From contig JAQGLQ010000118.1 of assembly GCA_028292785.1 (NCBI GenBank), positions 1 to 7,917 on the forward strand: a stretch of 7,917 bases of DNA. Direction: 5' to 3'. How positions within the stretch are numbered: the first letter of the stretch is position 1; the number at the start of each line of letters is the position of its first letter. Both the position numbers and the translations under genes were made by a program. The notes beneath the pieces were generated by a model, which saw nothing but the letters and a program-made list of their open reading frames with translations, did no database searches and was not told where the DNA came from. Positions 1 to 6,240 of the stretch are shown in pieces. This DNA is from Noviherbaspirillum sp. (GTDB lineage: Bacteria; Pseudomonadota; Gammaproteobacteria; Burkholderiales; Burkholderiaceae).

Positions 1-985
1 ATACGGCGGTACTGGGCTCGGCCTTTCGATCGTTTCGCAACTCGTCGCCCTGATGCATGGGCGGGCGTGGGCCGATAATAACGTCGGGGCCGGCGCCACC
101 TTTCATTTCACCGTACGGCTCGGCTTGCCCGATCGGACCTGCGAACCTTTCTTCATGCCCGGGCTGGCTGGCTTGCACGGCCGGACGGTGCTCATCGTGG
201 ATGACAACGGCACGCATCGATCGATTCTCGCGGAGCTTGTCGAGGGCTGGGGCTTGTCGCCCGTGCTGGCGGAGAGCGCCGAGCAAGCCATGACACAACT
301 GCGGCGCAAAGAGGCCGGCGCCGCGCCATTCGCAATGGCGCTGATCGATGCGCAGATGCCGCTTCAGCGCGACGGCTTCTGGCTGGTAGAAGCGATGAAG
401 TCCGAGCCGGAGTTCGATATGCCGGTCATCATGATGCTGTCCTCCCGCAATGTATCCGGAGATATCGCGCGCGGCACCCAGCTTGCCATCGCACGCTACC
501 TGATGAAGCCGGTCAAGCCGTCGGAATTGCTCGACTCGTTCCTGGCGGCGACCGAACTGCGCCGCACGCCGCGCATCGCTCCCGCTCCGCAGGCGAACGA
601 CGGCAGGCCGCCGCGCCGCCTGAACGTGCTCGTGGCGGAGGACCATCCGGTCAATCAGAAGCTGGTCGAGGAAATCCTGCGGGAGAGAGGGCATTCGGTC
701 TGGATCGCGAAGACCGGGGCCGAGGCGGTGCGCATGTTCGAGGGGCAGTCTTTCGACGTCATCCTCATGGATGGCCAGATGCCGGAAATGGACGGGTACC
801 AGGCCGCGATGGAGATCCGCCGCCGCGAGCGTGCCAGCGGAAGCCGTGTCCGGATCATCGCGGTGACCGCCGATGCGCGAAACGAAGACCGCAAAATGTG
901 CCTGGCTGCCGGAATGGACGACTATATTTCCAAACCGATCGATCCCGAGCAGTTGCTGCAACGGCTGGAGTCGGCCCCGGACTAG
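1..985 (+). CDS. Hybrid sensor histidine kinase, C-terminal part (HATPase end + two receiver domains)
   Basis: Partial: the frame is open from base 2 and the N-terminus lies outside the window. The first residues read YGGTGLGLSI, the G2 box of a histidine-kinase ATPase domain, followed by a GRAWADNNVGAGATFHFTV stretch typical of the end of that domain (usual form GxIWVxSxxGxGSTFxFT). Counting from the Met at base 53, receiver 1 spans about residues 45-165 (acidic pocket IVDD 48-51, phospho-acceptor Asp99 in LIDAQMP, Ser130, Lys152 in LMKPVKPSELL). Receiver 2 spans about 191-307 (AEDHPVNQK, Asp240 in LMDGQMPEMDG, Thr272, Lys294 in ISKPIDPEQLL). Both receivers keep the residues needed for phosphotransfer. 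The protein stops straight after receiver 2, so no C-terminal Hpt domain follows and a separate phosphotransfer protein is likely. The sensed signal cannot be deduced. The gene converges on a solute-binding protein gene with one base between the stop codons. Confidence 0.95.
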   Translation, partial: YGGTGLGLSIVSQLVALMHGRAWADNNVGAGATFHFTVRLGLPDRTCEPFFMPGLAGLHGRTVLIVDDNGTHRSILAELVEGWGLSPVLAESAEQAMTQLRRKEAGAAPFAMALIDAQMPLQRDGFWLVEAMKSEPEFDMPVIMMLSSRNVSGDIARGTQLAIARYLMKPVKPSELLDSFLAATELRRTPRIAPAPQANDGRPPRRLNVLVAEDHPVNQKLVEEILRERGHSVWIAKTGAEAVRMFEGQSFDVILMDGQMPEMDGYQAAMEIRRRERASGSRVRIIAVTADARNEDRKMCLAAGMDDYISKPIDPEQLLQRLESAPD

Positions 986-986
986 A

Positions 987-1943
987 TTAGTCCAGCCTTA
1001 CTCCGGCGCTCTGGATCACCGATTTCCAGCGTGCCGCTTCTTCCTTCATGAAACCGGCGGTCTGGGCCGGCGTGGCGCCGGACGGTTCGGCGCTCATTTC
1101 CTGCATGCGTGCCATGACCTTCGGGTCTTTCATCGCTTCGGCAAAAGCTTGCTGGAGCTTCTGCGCGATGGCAGACGGTGTTCCGGGGGGAGCGACCACG
1201 CCGAACCAGGTGACGGCGGCAAAGCCCGGGAGGACGTCGGCAATCGCGGGAACCTCGGGCAGAGAGCGGATCGGCGTTGCGCTTCCGACGCCAAGCAGTT
1301 TCAGTTTGCCGGTCTTCACATACTGCATGGATGCGCCGAGGTTGTCGAACATCACGTCGATCTGGCCGGCGATCAGATCGTTGAGGGCAGGCGCGGATCC
1401 TTTGTAAGGCACATGCGTCATGGAAGCGCCCGCCATCGATTTGAACAGTTCAGCCGTCAGGTGCGAGGTCGAACCCGCGCCTTGTGATCCATAGTTCATT
1501 CTGGCGCCATTGGCCTTGGCATAGGCGACGAATTCGCGCAGATTATTCGCCGGTACCTTGGGATTGACGAACAGCGCATTCGGCACGGTAGCGATGATCG
1601 TGACCGGCACGAACTGCGATGGATCGAAGCCGAGTTTCGGATACAGATTCTGGTTGACCACCAGCGCCGGAGGCGGAGCCACGAGCAGCGTATGGCCGTC
1701 AGGCTCGGCCCGATACACCATTTCGGCGCCGATGTTTCCGGCCGCGCCCGGCCGGTTATCGACGACGATCGGCTGACCGAGGATGGATTGAAGCTTTTCC
1801 CCGAGCAGGCGCGGAAGCAGATCTACGGTGCCCCCGGGCGGATTGGGGACAATGACGCGGATCGGCCTGGCAGGGAAGTTCTGCGAATGCGCTGGCGCGA
1901 CGAAAGCCAGCGCCAGCGCGGCGGCGGCAAGAATGCTTTTCAA
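987..1943 (-). CDS. Bug-family (TctC-like) periplasmic solute-binding protein
   Basis: A 318-residue protein of the Bug family, the periplasmic receptors of tripartite tricarboxylate transporters, which bind small carboxylates and similar solutes. A signal peptide (KSILAAAALALAFVAPAHS, cleaved before QNFPARP) leads to the family signature FPARPIRVIVPNPPGG, GQPIVVDNRPGAAGNIGAE, PDGHTLL, then THVPYKGSAPALNDLIAGQ and VVAPPGTPSAIAQKL. I chose a TTG start at 1943 because GGGAGGAG lies just upstream and the signal peptide begins there; the frame remains open to an ATG at 2030, but that would add 29 residues with no export character. Length matches the family (about 320). No TctA or TctB membrane gene is visible, so this is an orphan Bug whose ligand cannot be predicted. 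A link to the convergent sensor kinase is possible, as some Bug proteins feed two-component systems, but nothing here shows it. Confidence 0.93.
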   Translation of the reverse strand: MKSILAAAALALAFVAPAHSQNFPARPIRVIVPNPPGGTVDLLPRLLGEKLQSILGQPIVVDNRPGAAGNIGAEMVYRAEPDGHTLLVAPPPALVVNQNLYPKLGFDPSQFVPVTIIATVPNALFVNPKVPANNLREFVAYAKANGARMNYGSQGAGSTSHLTAELFKSMAGASMTHVPYKGSAPALNDLIAGQIDVMFDNLGASMQYVKTGKLKLLGVGSATPIRSLPEVPAIADVLPGFAAVTWFGVVAPPGTPSAIAQKLQQAFAEAMKDPKVMARMQEMSAEPSGATPAQTAGFMKEEAARWKSVIQSAGVRLD

Positions 1944-1960
1944 GGGTTGTCTCCTCCCAC
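1934..1960 (-). promoter_or_regulatory. Strong Shine-Dalgarno that decides a TTG start
   Basis: Read on the minus strand, the sequence is GAGTGGGAGGAGACAACCC followed by TTG AAA AGC. The GGGAGGAG core is almost fully complementary to the 16S rRNA tail and sits about seven bases before TTG at 1943-1941. No ATG lies at a matching distance, which is why the Bug gene is started at TTG. Confidence 0.75.
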
Positions 1961-2056
1961 TCGTCTGTTGTCGCTGCGCCAATGTTCCGCAGGCAGCCGA
2001 CCAGAAGCTGGGCAAGTAATTTATTTCCATTCAGAGTAGCTTCGTTTGGGCATAAA

Positions 2057-2135
2057 GGTCAATATGGAAAGTCGGGATGGATGCTTGCCGGCAGGAAGAA
2101 AAATCGACTGAACCTGCGATCCCGACAATATGACC
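2057..2135. repeat. Long imperfect inverted repeat / structured element
   Basis: The arms pair from outside inward as GGTC (2057-2060) with GACC (2132-2135), ATAT (2062-2065) with ATAT (2128-2131), GTCGGGAT (2071-2078) with ATCCCGAC (2119-2126, perfect 8 bp), and GCAGG (2091-2095) with CCTGC (2113-2117). A small palindrome TGCCGGCA also sits at 2087-2093. The whole could fold as a long interrupted stem in the 5' leader of the Bug mRNA, or be the remnant of a small mobile element. No T-run follows on either strand, so it is not a standard terminator. Function unknown. Confidence 0.5.
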
Positions 2136-2221
2136 GATAGGACGGCTGGCCAACCCATTTGCAAAGATGTTGCATGGCAGTAAAAAATCGCCTAATTAAG
2201 GTTATGTAAAGTACTGATACC

Positions 2222-2240
2222 CACCTCACCAATCGAGGTG
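2222..2240 (-). terminator. Hairpin behind the VIT gene, possible weak terminator
   Basis: CACCTC (2222-2227) and GAGGTG (2235-2240) form a perfect 6-bp stem with a 7-base loop, 12 bases past the VIT stop codon in the direction of transcription. No T-tract follows on the minus strand, so it is a poor intrinsic terminator. It may instead be a 3' end-stabilising hairpin. Confidence 0.3.
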
Positions 2241-2252
2241 TTATGCGCATCT

Positions 2253-2948
2253 TCAAACCAGTGTCCCGAACAGCTTTCCTATGGCTGCCGTGACACCCAT
2301 GGCCAGCGCGCTCCAGAATGTCACCCGCGCCACGCCTTTCAGTACCCGGGCACCGCCGGTCTTCGCCGCGAGCCCGCCCAGCACGGCCAGAGCCAGCAGC
2401 GATACGACCGCAACAGCGGGAATCAGCAGGTGCTGCGGCGCGAGCAGGACGACCAGCAAGGGACAGAGCGCACCCATGGCGAAGCTGAAGGCCGAAGCAA
2501 ACGCGGCTTGCAGCGGCTTTGCGCTCAGTGTTTCGGTAATGCCCAGTTCGTCCCTGGCGTGAGCGCCAAGGGCATCGTGCGCCATCAGCTTGTGCGCAAC
2601 CTGGTGCGCCAGCGCAGCATCCAGGCCGCGGGCAACATAGATGCCGGTCAGTTCCTGATGTTCGCTTTTCGGATTCTCGCGCAGCTCGATGCGCTCGACT
2701 TCGAGCGCAGCCTGCTCGGTATCCGCCTGCGACTGTACCGAGACATATTCGCCGGTCGCCATCGACATGGCGCCGGCCACCAGGCCGGCGACCCCTGATA
2801 CCAGGATGGCATGGTGCGTCGCATCCGATGCGGCGACCCCGAGAACCAGGGAGGCGGTCGAGACGATGCCGTCGTTTGCGCCGAGCACGGCGGCGCGCAA
2901 CCATCCGACGGATGACAATTTATGGTGTTCGCGGTGATACCTCGGCAT
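2253..2948 (-). CDS. VIT1/CCC1-family Fe2+/Mn2+ transporter
   Basis: A 231-residue membrane protein of the VIT1/CCC1 family, which exports Fe2+ or Mn2+ from the cytoplasm, commonly in exchange for protons. The hallmark segments are present: GANDGIVSTASLVLG in helix 1 (about residues 19-41) and MSMATGEYVSVQSQAD at the end of helix 2 (61-76), carrying Met and Glu residues placed like the metal-path residues known from plant VIT1. A soluble helical insert rich in Glu and His follows (about 75-145), where the family binds metal. Three more hydrophobic helices lie at about 147-170, 174-195 and 207-229, for five in total. The start is ATG 2948, preceded by AAGGAGG about six bases away. The gene lies 109 bp downstream of the HAD-like gene on the same strand, so it could be read from that promoter or its own. 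Choice between iron and manganese cannot be made from sequence alone. Confidence 0.93.
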   Translation of the reverse strand: MPRYHREHHKLSSVGWLRAAVLGANDGIVSTASLVLGVAASDATHHAILVSGVAGLVAGAMSMATGEYVSVQSQADTEQAALEVERIELRENPKSEHQELTGIYVARGLDAALAHQVAHKLMAHDALGAHARDELGITETLSAKPLQAAFASAFSFAMGALCPLLVVLLAPQHLLIPAVAVVSLLALAVLGGLAAKTGGARVLKGVARVTFWSALAMGVTAAIGKLFGTLV

Positions 2949-2980
2949 GCGCCGCCTCCTTCATCGATCGATCTCACCGC

Positions 2981-3021
2981 ACTATATGTGATCTGCGGCG
3001 TTCGCGGGCGGCTCTGCCCGC
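2981..3021 (-). promoter_or_regulatory. Possible VIT promoter with a dyad at the -35 region
   Basis: On the minus strand a TATAGT (2986-2981, five of six to TATAAT) lies about 33 bases before the VIT start. No good -35 hexamer is present. Its place is taken by a perfect 6-bp dyad, GCGGGC (3004-3009) and GCCCGC (3016-3021), separated by six bases. The dyad could be an operator, or a hairpin marking the end of the HAD mRNA, though no T-run follows it on either strand. Confidence 0.3.
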
Positions 3022-3057
3022 CATTTCAGGGGTGGCAGTATCGGGAGGAGGCCGACA

Positions 3058-3507
3058 TCACTTCGGCTCGCGCAGCCATGCGCCGATCCGATCGTGCACC
3101 CGGAAGTCCTTCAGGCCCGCTTCAGGGTCGCATGCGATCAGTTCAGGGAGTCCCGGCGGAAAAGCCTCAGGGATGGCGTCGAGGATCCGATAGTCCTGCA
3201 GCCGGTTTTGCTCGATGACGGATGCAATGCTCTGCCAGCGTGGCAGGCGTGGCGTGGTACCGATAAAGCGCCTGGCGACCGGCCCCAGAAAACTTTGCAG
3301 TTCGTCGTCGGCAGCCAGCAGGCGCCAATGGGAATGCACCATGATGCCTACATCATCGTAGCCTTCCAGCAGTTCATCCAGCACCCATGCCCAACGCAGC
3401 AGCCAGGCGCCCTGTATCGTGCGCTTGAGCGGCGCGACGGGCGCAACTCCCCACACCGCGCTGGCGGGATGCAGGACACCGTCGAATTCCAGAAACAGCA
3501 CGCGCAT
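3058..3507 (-). CDS. HAD-like protein, HAD_SAK type, with altered catalytic motifs
   Basis: A 149-residue protein that begins with the HAD motif I region MRVLFLEFDGVLHP. It fits the small HAD_SAK-type proteins, named for their occurrence as domains in 'Swiss Army Knife' RNA-repair proteins; the substrate of stand-alone members is not known. Motif II is the HSHWR segment (residues 58-62), like the usual SSWR. Two expected acids differ: residue 7, normally the Asp nucleophile of DxDG, is Glu (codon GAA), and the motif IV acid pair appears as Asp110-Ala111. Phosphatase activity by the classic mechanism is therefore doubtful. I chose ATG 3507 because the fold starts there; the frame extends to a GTG at 3585, but that lies inside the LexA box and adds non-family residues. 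No clear Shine-Dalgarno is visible. Its promoter region is shared with the divergent kinase-like gene. Confidence 0.8.
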   Translation of the reverse strand: MRVLFLEFDGVLHPASAVWGVAPVAPLKRTIQGAWLLRWAWVLDELLEGYDDVGIMVHSHWRLLAADDELQSFLGPVARRFIGTTPRLPRWQSIASVIEQNRLQDYRILDAIPEAFPPGLPELIACDPEAGLKDFRVHDRIGAWLREPK

Positions 3508-3545
3508 ATGAAAACAGAAGTTGAATGAGGAGCCGAATGTCCCGA

Positions 3546-3573
3546 TTGACGCAGGGTACCTTCCTAAGATACT
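3546..3573 (+). promoter_or_regulatory. Predicted sigma70 promoter of the kinase-like gene
   Basis: TTGACG (3546-3551, five of six) is followed after 16 bases by GATACT (3568-3573, four of six). Transcription would begin near 3580, inside the LexA box, so a bound repressor would block it. This places the first ATG (3589) only about nine bases into the message, which favours a downstream translation start. Confidence 0.4.
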
Positions 3574-3595
3574 GTATATAAACACAGTATGTCAA
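3566..3595 (-). promoter_or_regulatory. Predicted sigma70 promoter of the HAD-like gene
   Basis: On the minus strand a perfect TTGACA -35 (3595-3590) is followed after 18 bases by TATCTT (3571-3566, four of six to TATAAT). The LexA box fills nearly the whole spacer, the classic position for repression. The predicted transcription start near 3559 gives a leader of about 50 bases before ATG 3507. Confidence 0.55.
3570..3589. promoter_or_regulatory. LexA (SOS) box between divergent genes
   Basis: The sequence TACTGTATATAAACACAGTA contains CTGT-N8-ACAG (3572-3587) and matches the E. coli consensus TACTGTATATATATACAGTA at 18 of 20 positions. The AT-rich centre is also typical. LexA of beta- and gammaproteobacteria binds this motif. 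It lies in the spacer of the minus-strand promoter and covers the -10/start region of the plus-strand one, so repression of both genes until DNA damage is likely. Functional binding is inferred. Confidence 0.8.
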
Positions 3596-6132
3596 ATATC
3601 GGGAAACTCGACGCCAAGACTGTCGGTCAAGCGGTCGCGGGAACTAAATGGTGTCTGCCCCCCACTTACCAAACGGACGCCATGAAATATGAAAACGAAA
3701 ACATGACAGCGCGAGGACGGCCTCTTCCATCCTCACGGGCGTTTGCGGGCGCCGATAACAGCTTTGGCATCAATGTACTGCCTGCCGGAATACGGCTTGG
3801 TGAATTCGAGATCATCAAGCTGATCGATGACAGCGGCTTCGATATCGCCTACCTTGCTTACGATCATTCCCTTGAGTGCCACGTCAGGCTCAAGGAGTAC
3901 ATGCCTTCCGGCATCGCCCTGCGGACGCCGTCGATGAACGTGACGGTGAGATCGCCGGAGTATGCCGAAGCTTTCCAGGCCGGGATGCGGCGCTTTCTCG
4001 AGGAAGCGCGCCTGCTGGCGCAGCTGGACTGTCCGTCGCTGATCAAGGTGGACGGCTTCTGGGAAGCGCACGGCGCGGCTTACATGGTGATGCCTTTCTA
4101 TGGCGGCATTACGCTCAGACAAGCGCTCCAGCAACACGGAATCGTCGCCGATGAAGCCTGGATCAAGGCGCTGCTCGCCGACCTGTTCGACGCGACGGAA
4201 ACCTTGCACCGCGTCCAGTTCCTGCACCGCGACATATCGCCCGATTCCATCGTGCTGGTCGACGATGGGCGCCCGATCCTGCTGGAATCCGGTGCGGCTC
4301 GCCGCGTCGTCGGCGAGCTGACACATGAACCGGGCACGACGCTGAAACCTGGCTTCGCGCCCATCGAACAATATTCGGACACGCCCGGCTTCAAGCAAGG
4401 ACCGTGGAGCGATGTTCATGCGCTTGCCGCCGTGGCGTATTTTCTGGTGGCCGGCAAGCCGCCACCGCCGGCGGTGGCGCGCATCGTCAACGATGAAATG
4501 GTGCCGGCGAGCATTGCCGGCAAAGGCCGCTACAGCGAATCGTTTTTGTCGGCCCTCGATCGTGCGCTGGCCGTCAGGCCGGAGCAGCGTATCCAGTCGA
4601 TTGCGGCCCTGCGGGAAGCGGTCGGCGTCGGCCAGCCACGCTTCCGGGCGCGTCCATCCCAGGCACGCGCCGCCGTGTCGGCGCCCGCTTCTTTACATGG
4701 CCCTGCCGCGCTTCCCGCCGGTCAGCAGGAGTGGCTCAGGACCATGCTGGCGGAAGAATCCCTGCGCAAAGGGCGTTTACGCGGCAAGCCCATGCTGCTG
4801 GCCGGCTTGCTGGCGGCGGGCGCGGTCGCCGGGGCGTCCGCCTACTGGTTCATGGGGTTGCCGGGCATGCCGGAGCGGGCGGACACGTTCGCAACCGTCC
4901 GCCCCGCCCCACCGTCTGCCGAAACCGGGAGCAGCCTGCCTGCGTCTCCCAAGTCCACGCAATCCGCCGGTGCCGGAATCAGCCCGCAAGAGCGGCCTTA
5001 CGGCGAATCCGCGGTGACCGAGGCCCGACCGCCTGAAAAGGCGGTCGCCGAACGCCCCGCGGCAGCGCCTGAGCAGGCGCCTGCGAGCGCGGCTGCGGCG
5101 CCCTCGCCTCGCGTCTCCCCCGAGGACGAAATGTGGAAAATGGCATCCTCGTTGGACGAGCCCAGCGCTTATGAAAGCTATCTCAGGCGCTATCCGACAG
5201 GCCGGTTCGCCGGTGTCGCGAAGTCGAGACTTGAGCGCATCCGGGTGCGGACCGCGGCAGCCACCGCGGCAACCACCGTTGTCGCGCCGCAGGGAACGGT
5301 CGCTTCCGCAGCCGAAGCAACCGCGTGGAAGACGGCTGTCGCGCTCAATGAGGGAGCGGCGTATCAATCGTATTTGAACGCTTTTCCGAATGGTCCCAAC
5401 GCGGCTACGGCACGCGAACAACTTGCACGCTTGCGCGCCGCGGAAACCTCGCGGCTGGCGGCAGTGGCATCCAGGCCGCAAGCATCCGCCGCCGATGCCG
5501 GTGCGAAGCTTGCCGAGGCGAGCGCGGCACCGGTACGCGCGGCGCCGCGCGTCGACGAAGCGCAGCCTCTATCCGAACCGGGCCAGCCCGCGGGCCGCCG
5601 AACCCTGAGGCTCGCCGGCCTGACCATGACCGGCGATTTCACTACCGATCCCGTGACGGGGCATGCGACCGGAAGAGTACGGATCGAGTGGAACAACGGC
5701 GACCGTTTCGATGGCAACCTGGTGAAGGGCATGAAAGAAGGAAAGGGCCGCTTCACATGGGGCAATGGCCAGACCTACAGCGGCGACTGGGCGGACGATC
5801 AGCCCAATGGCCGGGGTACCTTCCTTTTCGCGAACGGCAACCGCTACGACGGCGAGGTCAGGAATGGCTTGCCGCATGGCGAAGGCACCACCCGGTTCCG
5901 GGGCGGCGACATGTACTCGGGGTCATGGGTCATGGGCAGGAGCAACGGGCATGGTCGCTACACCTGGATCAACGGCAGTTATTGGGAAGGTGAATTCAGG
6001 AATGACATGCGCACGGAAAACGGAAAAATGGTGTTTTCCGACAAAGCGCTTTCCGCGACTGGTGCGAGTGGTGGACAGAGCATGAGCGGCGCGGCGGGAG
6101 GTCCGCCGCAACAGACCGCTAACAATAACTGA
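3589..6132 (+). CDS. Membrane-anchored Ser/Thr kinase-like protein (probable pseudokinase) with MORN repeats
   Basis: 847 residues from the first ATG. Residues 65-345 form a kinase fold of the type LPAGIRLGEFEI...LKEYMPS...PGFAPIEQY...GPWSDVHALAAVAYFLVAGK...GRYSESFLSALDRALAVRPEQR. Lys102 (beta-3) and the HRD Asp215 remain, but the Gly-rich loop is LIDDSGFDIAY (two of the usual glycines replaced), the HRDxxxxN Asn is Ser220, and DFG is Glu233-Ser234-Gly235. Active relatives read HRDIAPDN and LLDFGAARR, so this is probably a pseudokinase. RKGRLRGK (393-400) precedes one transmembrane helix (about 401-423), predicting a cytoplasmic kinase fold and a periplasmic C-terminus. A Pro/Ala linker follows, then two related units (about 514-552 and 577-616) sharing WKxAxxL-E--AYxSYL---P-G, then about five MORN repeats (about 692-810) and a short tail. 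Starts at 3682 or 3703 are likelier than 3589, because the LexA box overlaps the first ATG. None has a good Shine-Dalgarno. Confidence 0.9.
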   Translation: MSNIGKLDAKTVGQAVAGTKWCLPPTYQTDAMKYENENMTARGRPLPSSRAFAGADNSFGINVLPAGIRLGEFEIIKLIDDSGFDIAYLAYDHSLECHVRLKEYMPSGIALRTPSMNVTVRSPEYAEAFQAGMRRFLEEARLLAQLDCPSLIKVDGFWEAHGAAYMVMPFYGGITLRQALQQHGIVADEAWIKALLADLFDATETLHRVQFLHRDISPDSIVLVDDGRPILLESGAARRVVGELTHEPGTTLKPGFAPIEQYSDTPGFKQGPWSDVHALAAVAYFLVAGKPPPPAVARIVNDEMVPASIAGKGRYSESFLSALDRALAVRPEQRIQSIAALREAVGVGQPRFRARPSQARAAVSAPASLHGPAALPAGQQEWLRTMLAEESLRKGRLRGKPMLLAGLLAAGAVAGASAYWFMGLPGMPERADTFATVRPAPPSAETGSSLPASPKSTQSAGAGISPQERPYGESAVTEARPPEKAVAERPAAAPEQAPASAAAAPSPRVSPEDEMWKMASSLDEPSAYESYLRRYPTGRFAGVAKSRLERIRVRTAAATAATTVVAPQGTVASAAEATAWKTAVALNEGAAYQSYLNAFPNGPNAATAREQLARLRAAETSRLAAVASRPQASAADAGAKLAEASAAPVRAAPRVDEAQPLSEPGQPAGRRTLRLAGLTMTGDFTTDPVTGHATGRVRIEWNNGDRFDGNLVKGMKEGKGRFTWGNGQTYSGDWADDQPNGRGTFLFANGNRYDGEVRNGLPHGEGTTRFRGGDMYSGSWVMGRSNGHGRYTWINGSYWEGEFRNDMRTENGKMVFSDKALSATGASGGQSMSGAAGGPPQQTANNN
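5662..6018 (+). repeat. MORN repeat array in the kinase-like protein
   Basis: About five tandem units of roughly 23 residues, with the pattern GxGxxxWxNGxxYxGxWxxGxxxG: GRVRIEWNNGDRFDGNL, GKGRFTWGNGQTYSGDW, GRGTFLFANGNRYDGEV, GEGTTRFRGGDMYSGSW and GHGRYTWINGSYWEGEF. A sixth, decayed unit (ENGKMVFSD) ends the array. MORN units stack as beta hairpins and can bind lipids or proteins; here they are predicted to be periplasmic. Confidence 0.85.
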
Positions 6133-6144
6133 CCGGCCGTTATC

Positions 6145-6161
6145 GCTGGCAGTTCACCAGC
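6145..6161 (+). other. Small hairpin behind the kinase-like gene
   Basis: GCTGG (6145-6149) and CCAGC (6157-6161) form a 5-bp stem with a 7-base loop, 12 bases past the stop codon. No T-run follows, so it is at best a weak terminator or an mRNA 3' end structure. Confidence 0.25.
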
Positions 6162-6240
6162 ATCGATTCCCCATTTCATGATAAAGCGCGATCGATAGTG
6201 CCGCCCGGATTGGTGCACTGCGATGCAAAGATTTTCAGGT

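Larger units (their letters stand above)
1944..2252. other. Gene-free stretch upstream of the Bug gene
   Basis: These 309 bases separate two minus-strand genes, the VIT transporter and the Bug gene. I see no convincing coding frame. The stretch holds the Bug ribosome binding site, a long imperfect inverted repeat (2057-2135) and a 6-bp hairpin close behind the VIT stop codon (2222-2240). A minus-strand TTTACA at about 2211-2206 resembles a -35 box, but the hexamer 17 bases further on is T6 rather than a good -10, so no Bug promoter is claimed. Confidence 0.6.

Noticed and set aside
2181..2201. A6 run next to CCTAATTAAGG, read as a minus-strand terminator
   Set aside because: The stem is only three base pairs, too short to terminate transcription.
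2238..2798. Long plus-strand open frame (186 codons) opposite the VIT gene
   Set aside because: It is antisense to a clear VIT-family gene, has no family character or ribosome site, and arises from GC-rich codon bias.
3640..3672. GTGTCTGCCCCCC segment that looked like a REP-type or IS-end fragment
   Set aside because: There is no second copy or inverted partner in the window, and the similarity is too short to support a call.
3733..4419. Long minus-strand open frame (228 codons) opposite the kinase domain
   Set aside because: Shadow of the kinase-like gene; the product has no recognisable motif and the plus strand is clearly coding.
5040..5112. GC-rich low-complexity tract in the kinase-like gene, considered as a possible DNA repeat
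   Set aside because: It encodes the Pro/Ala linker and has no regular unit; codon bias explains it.
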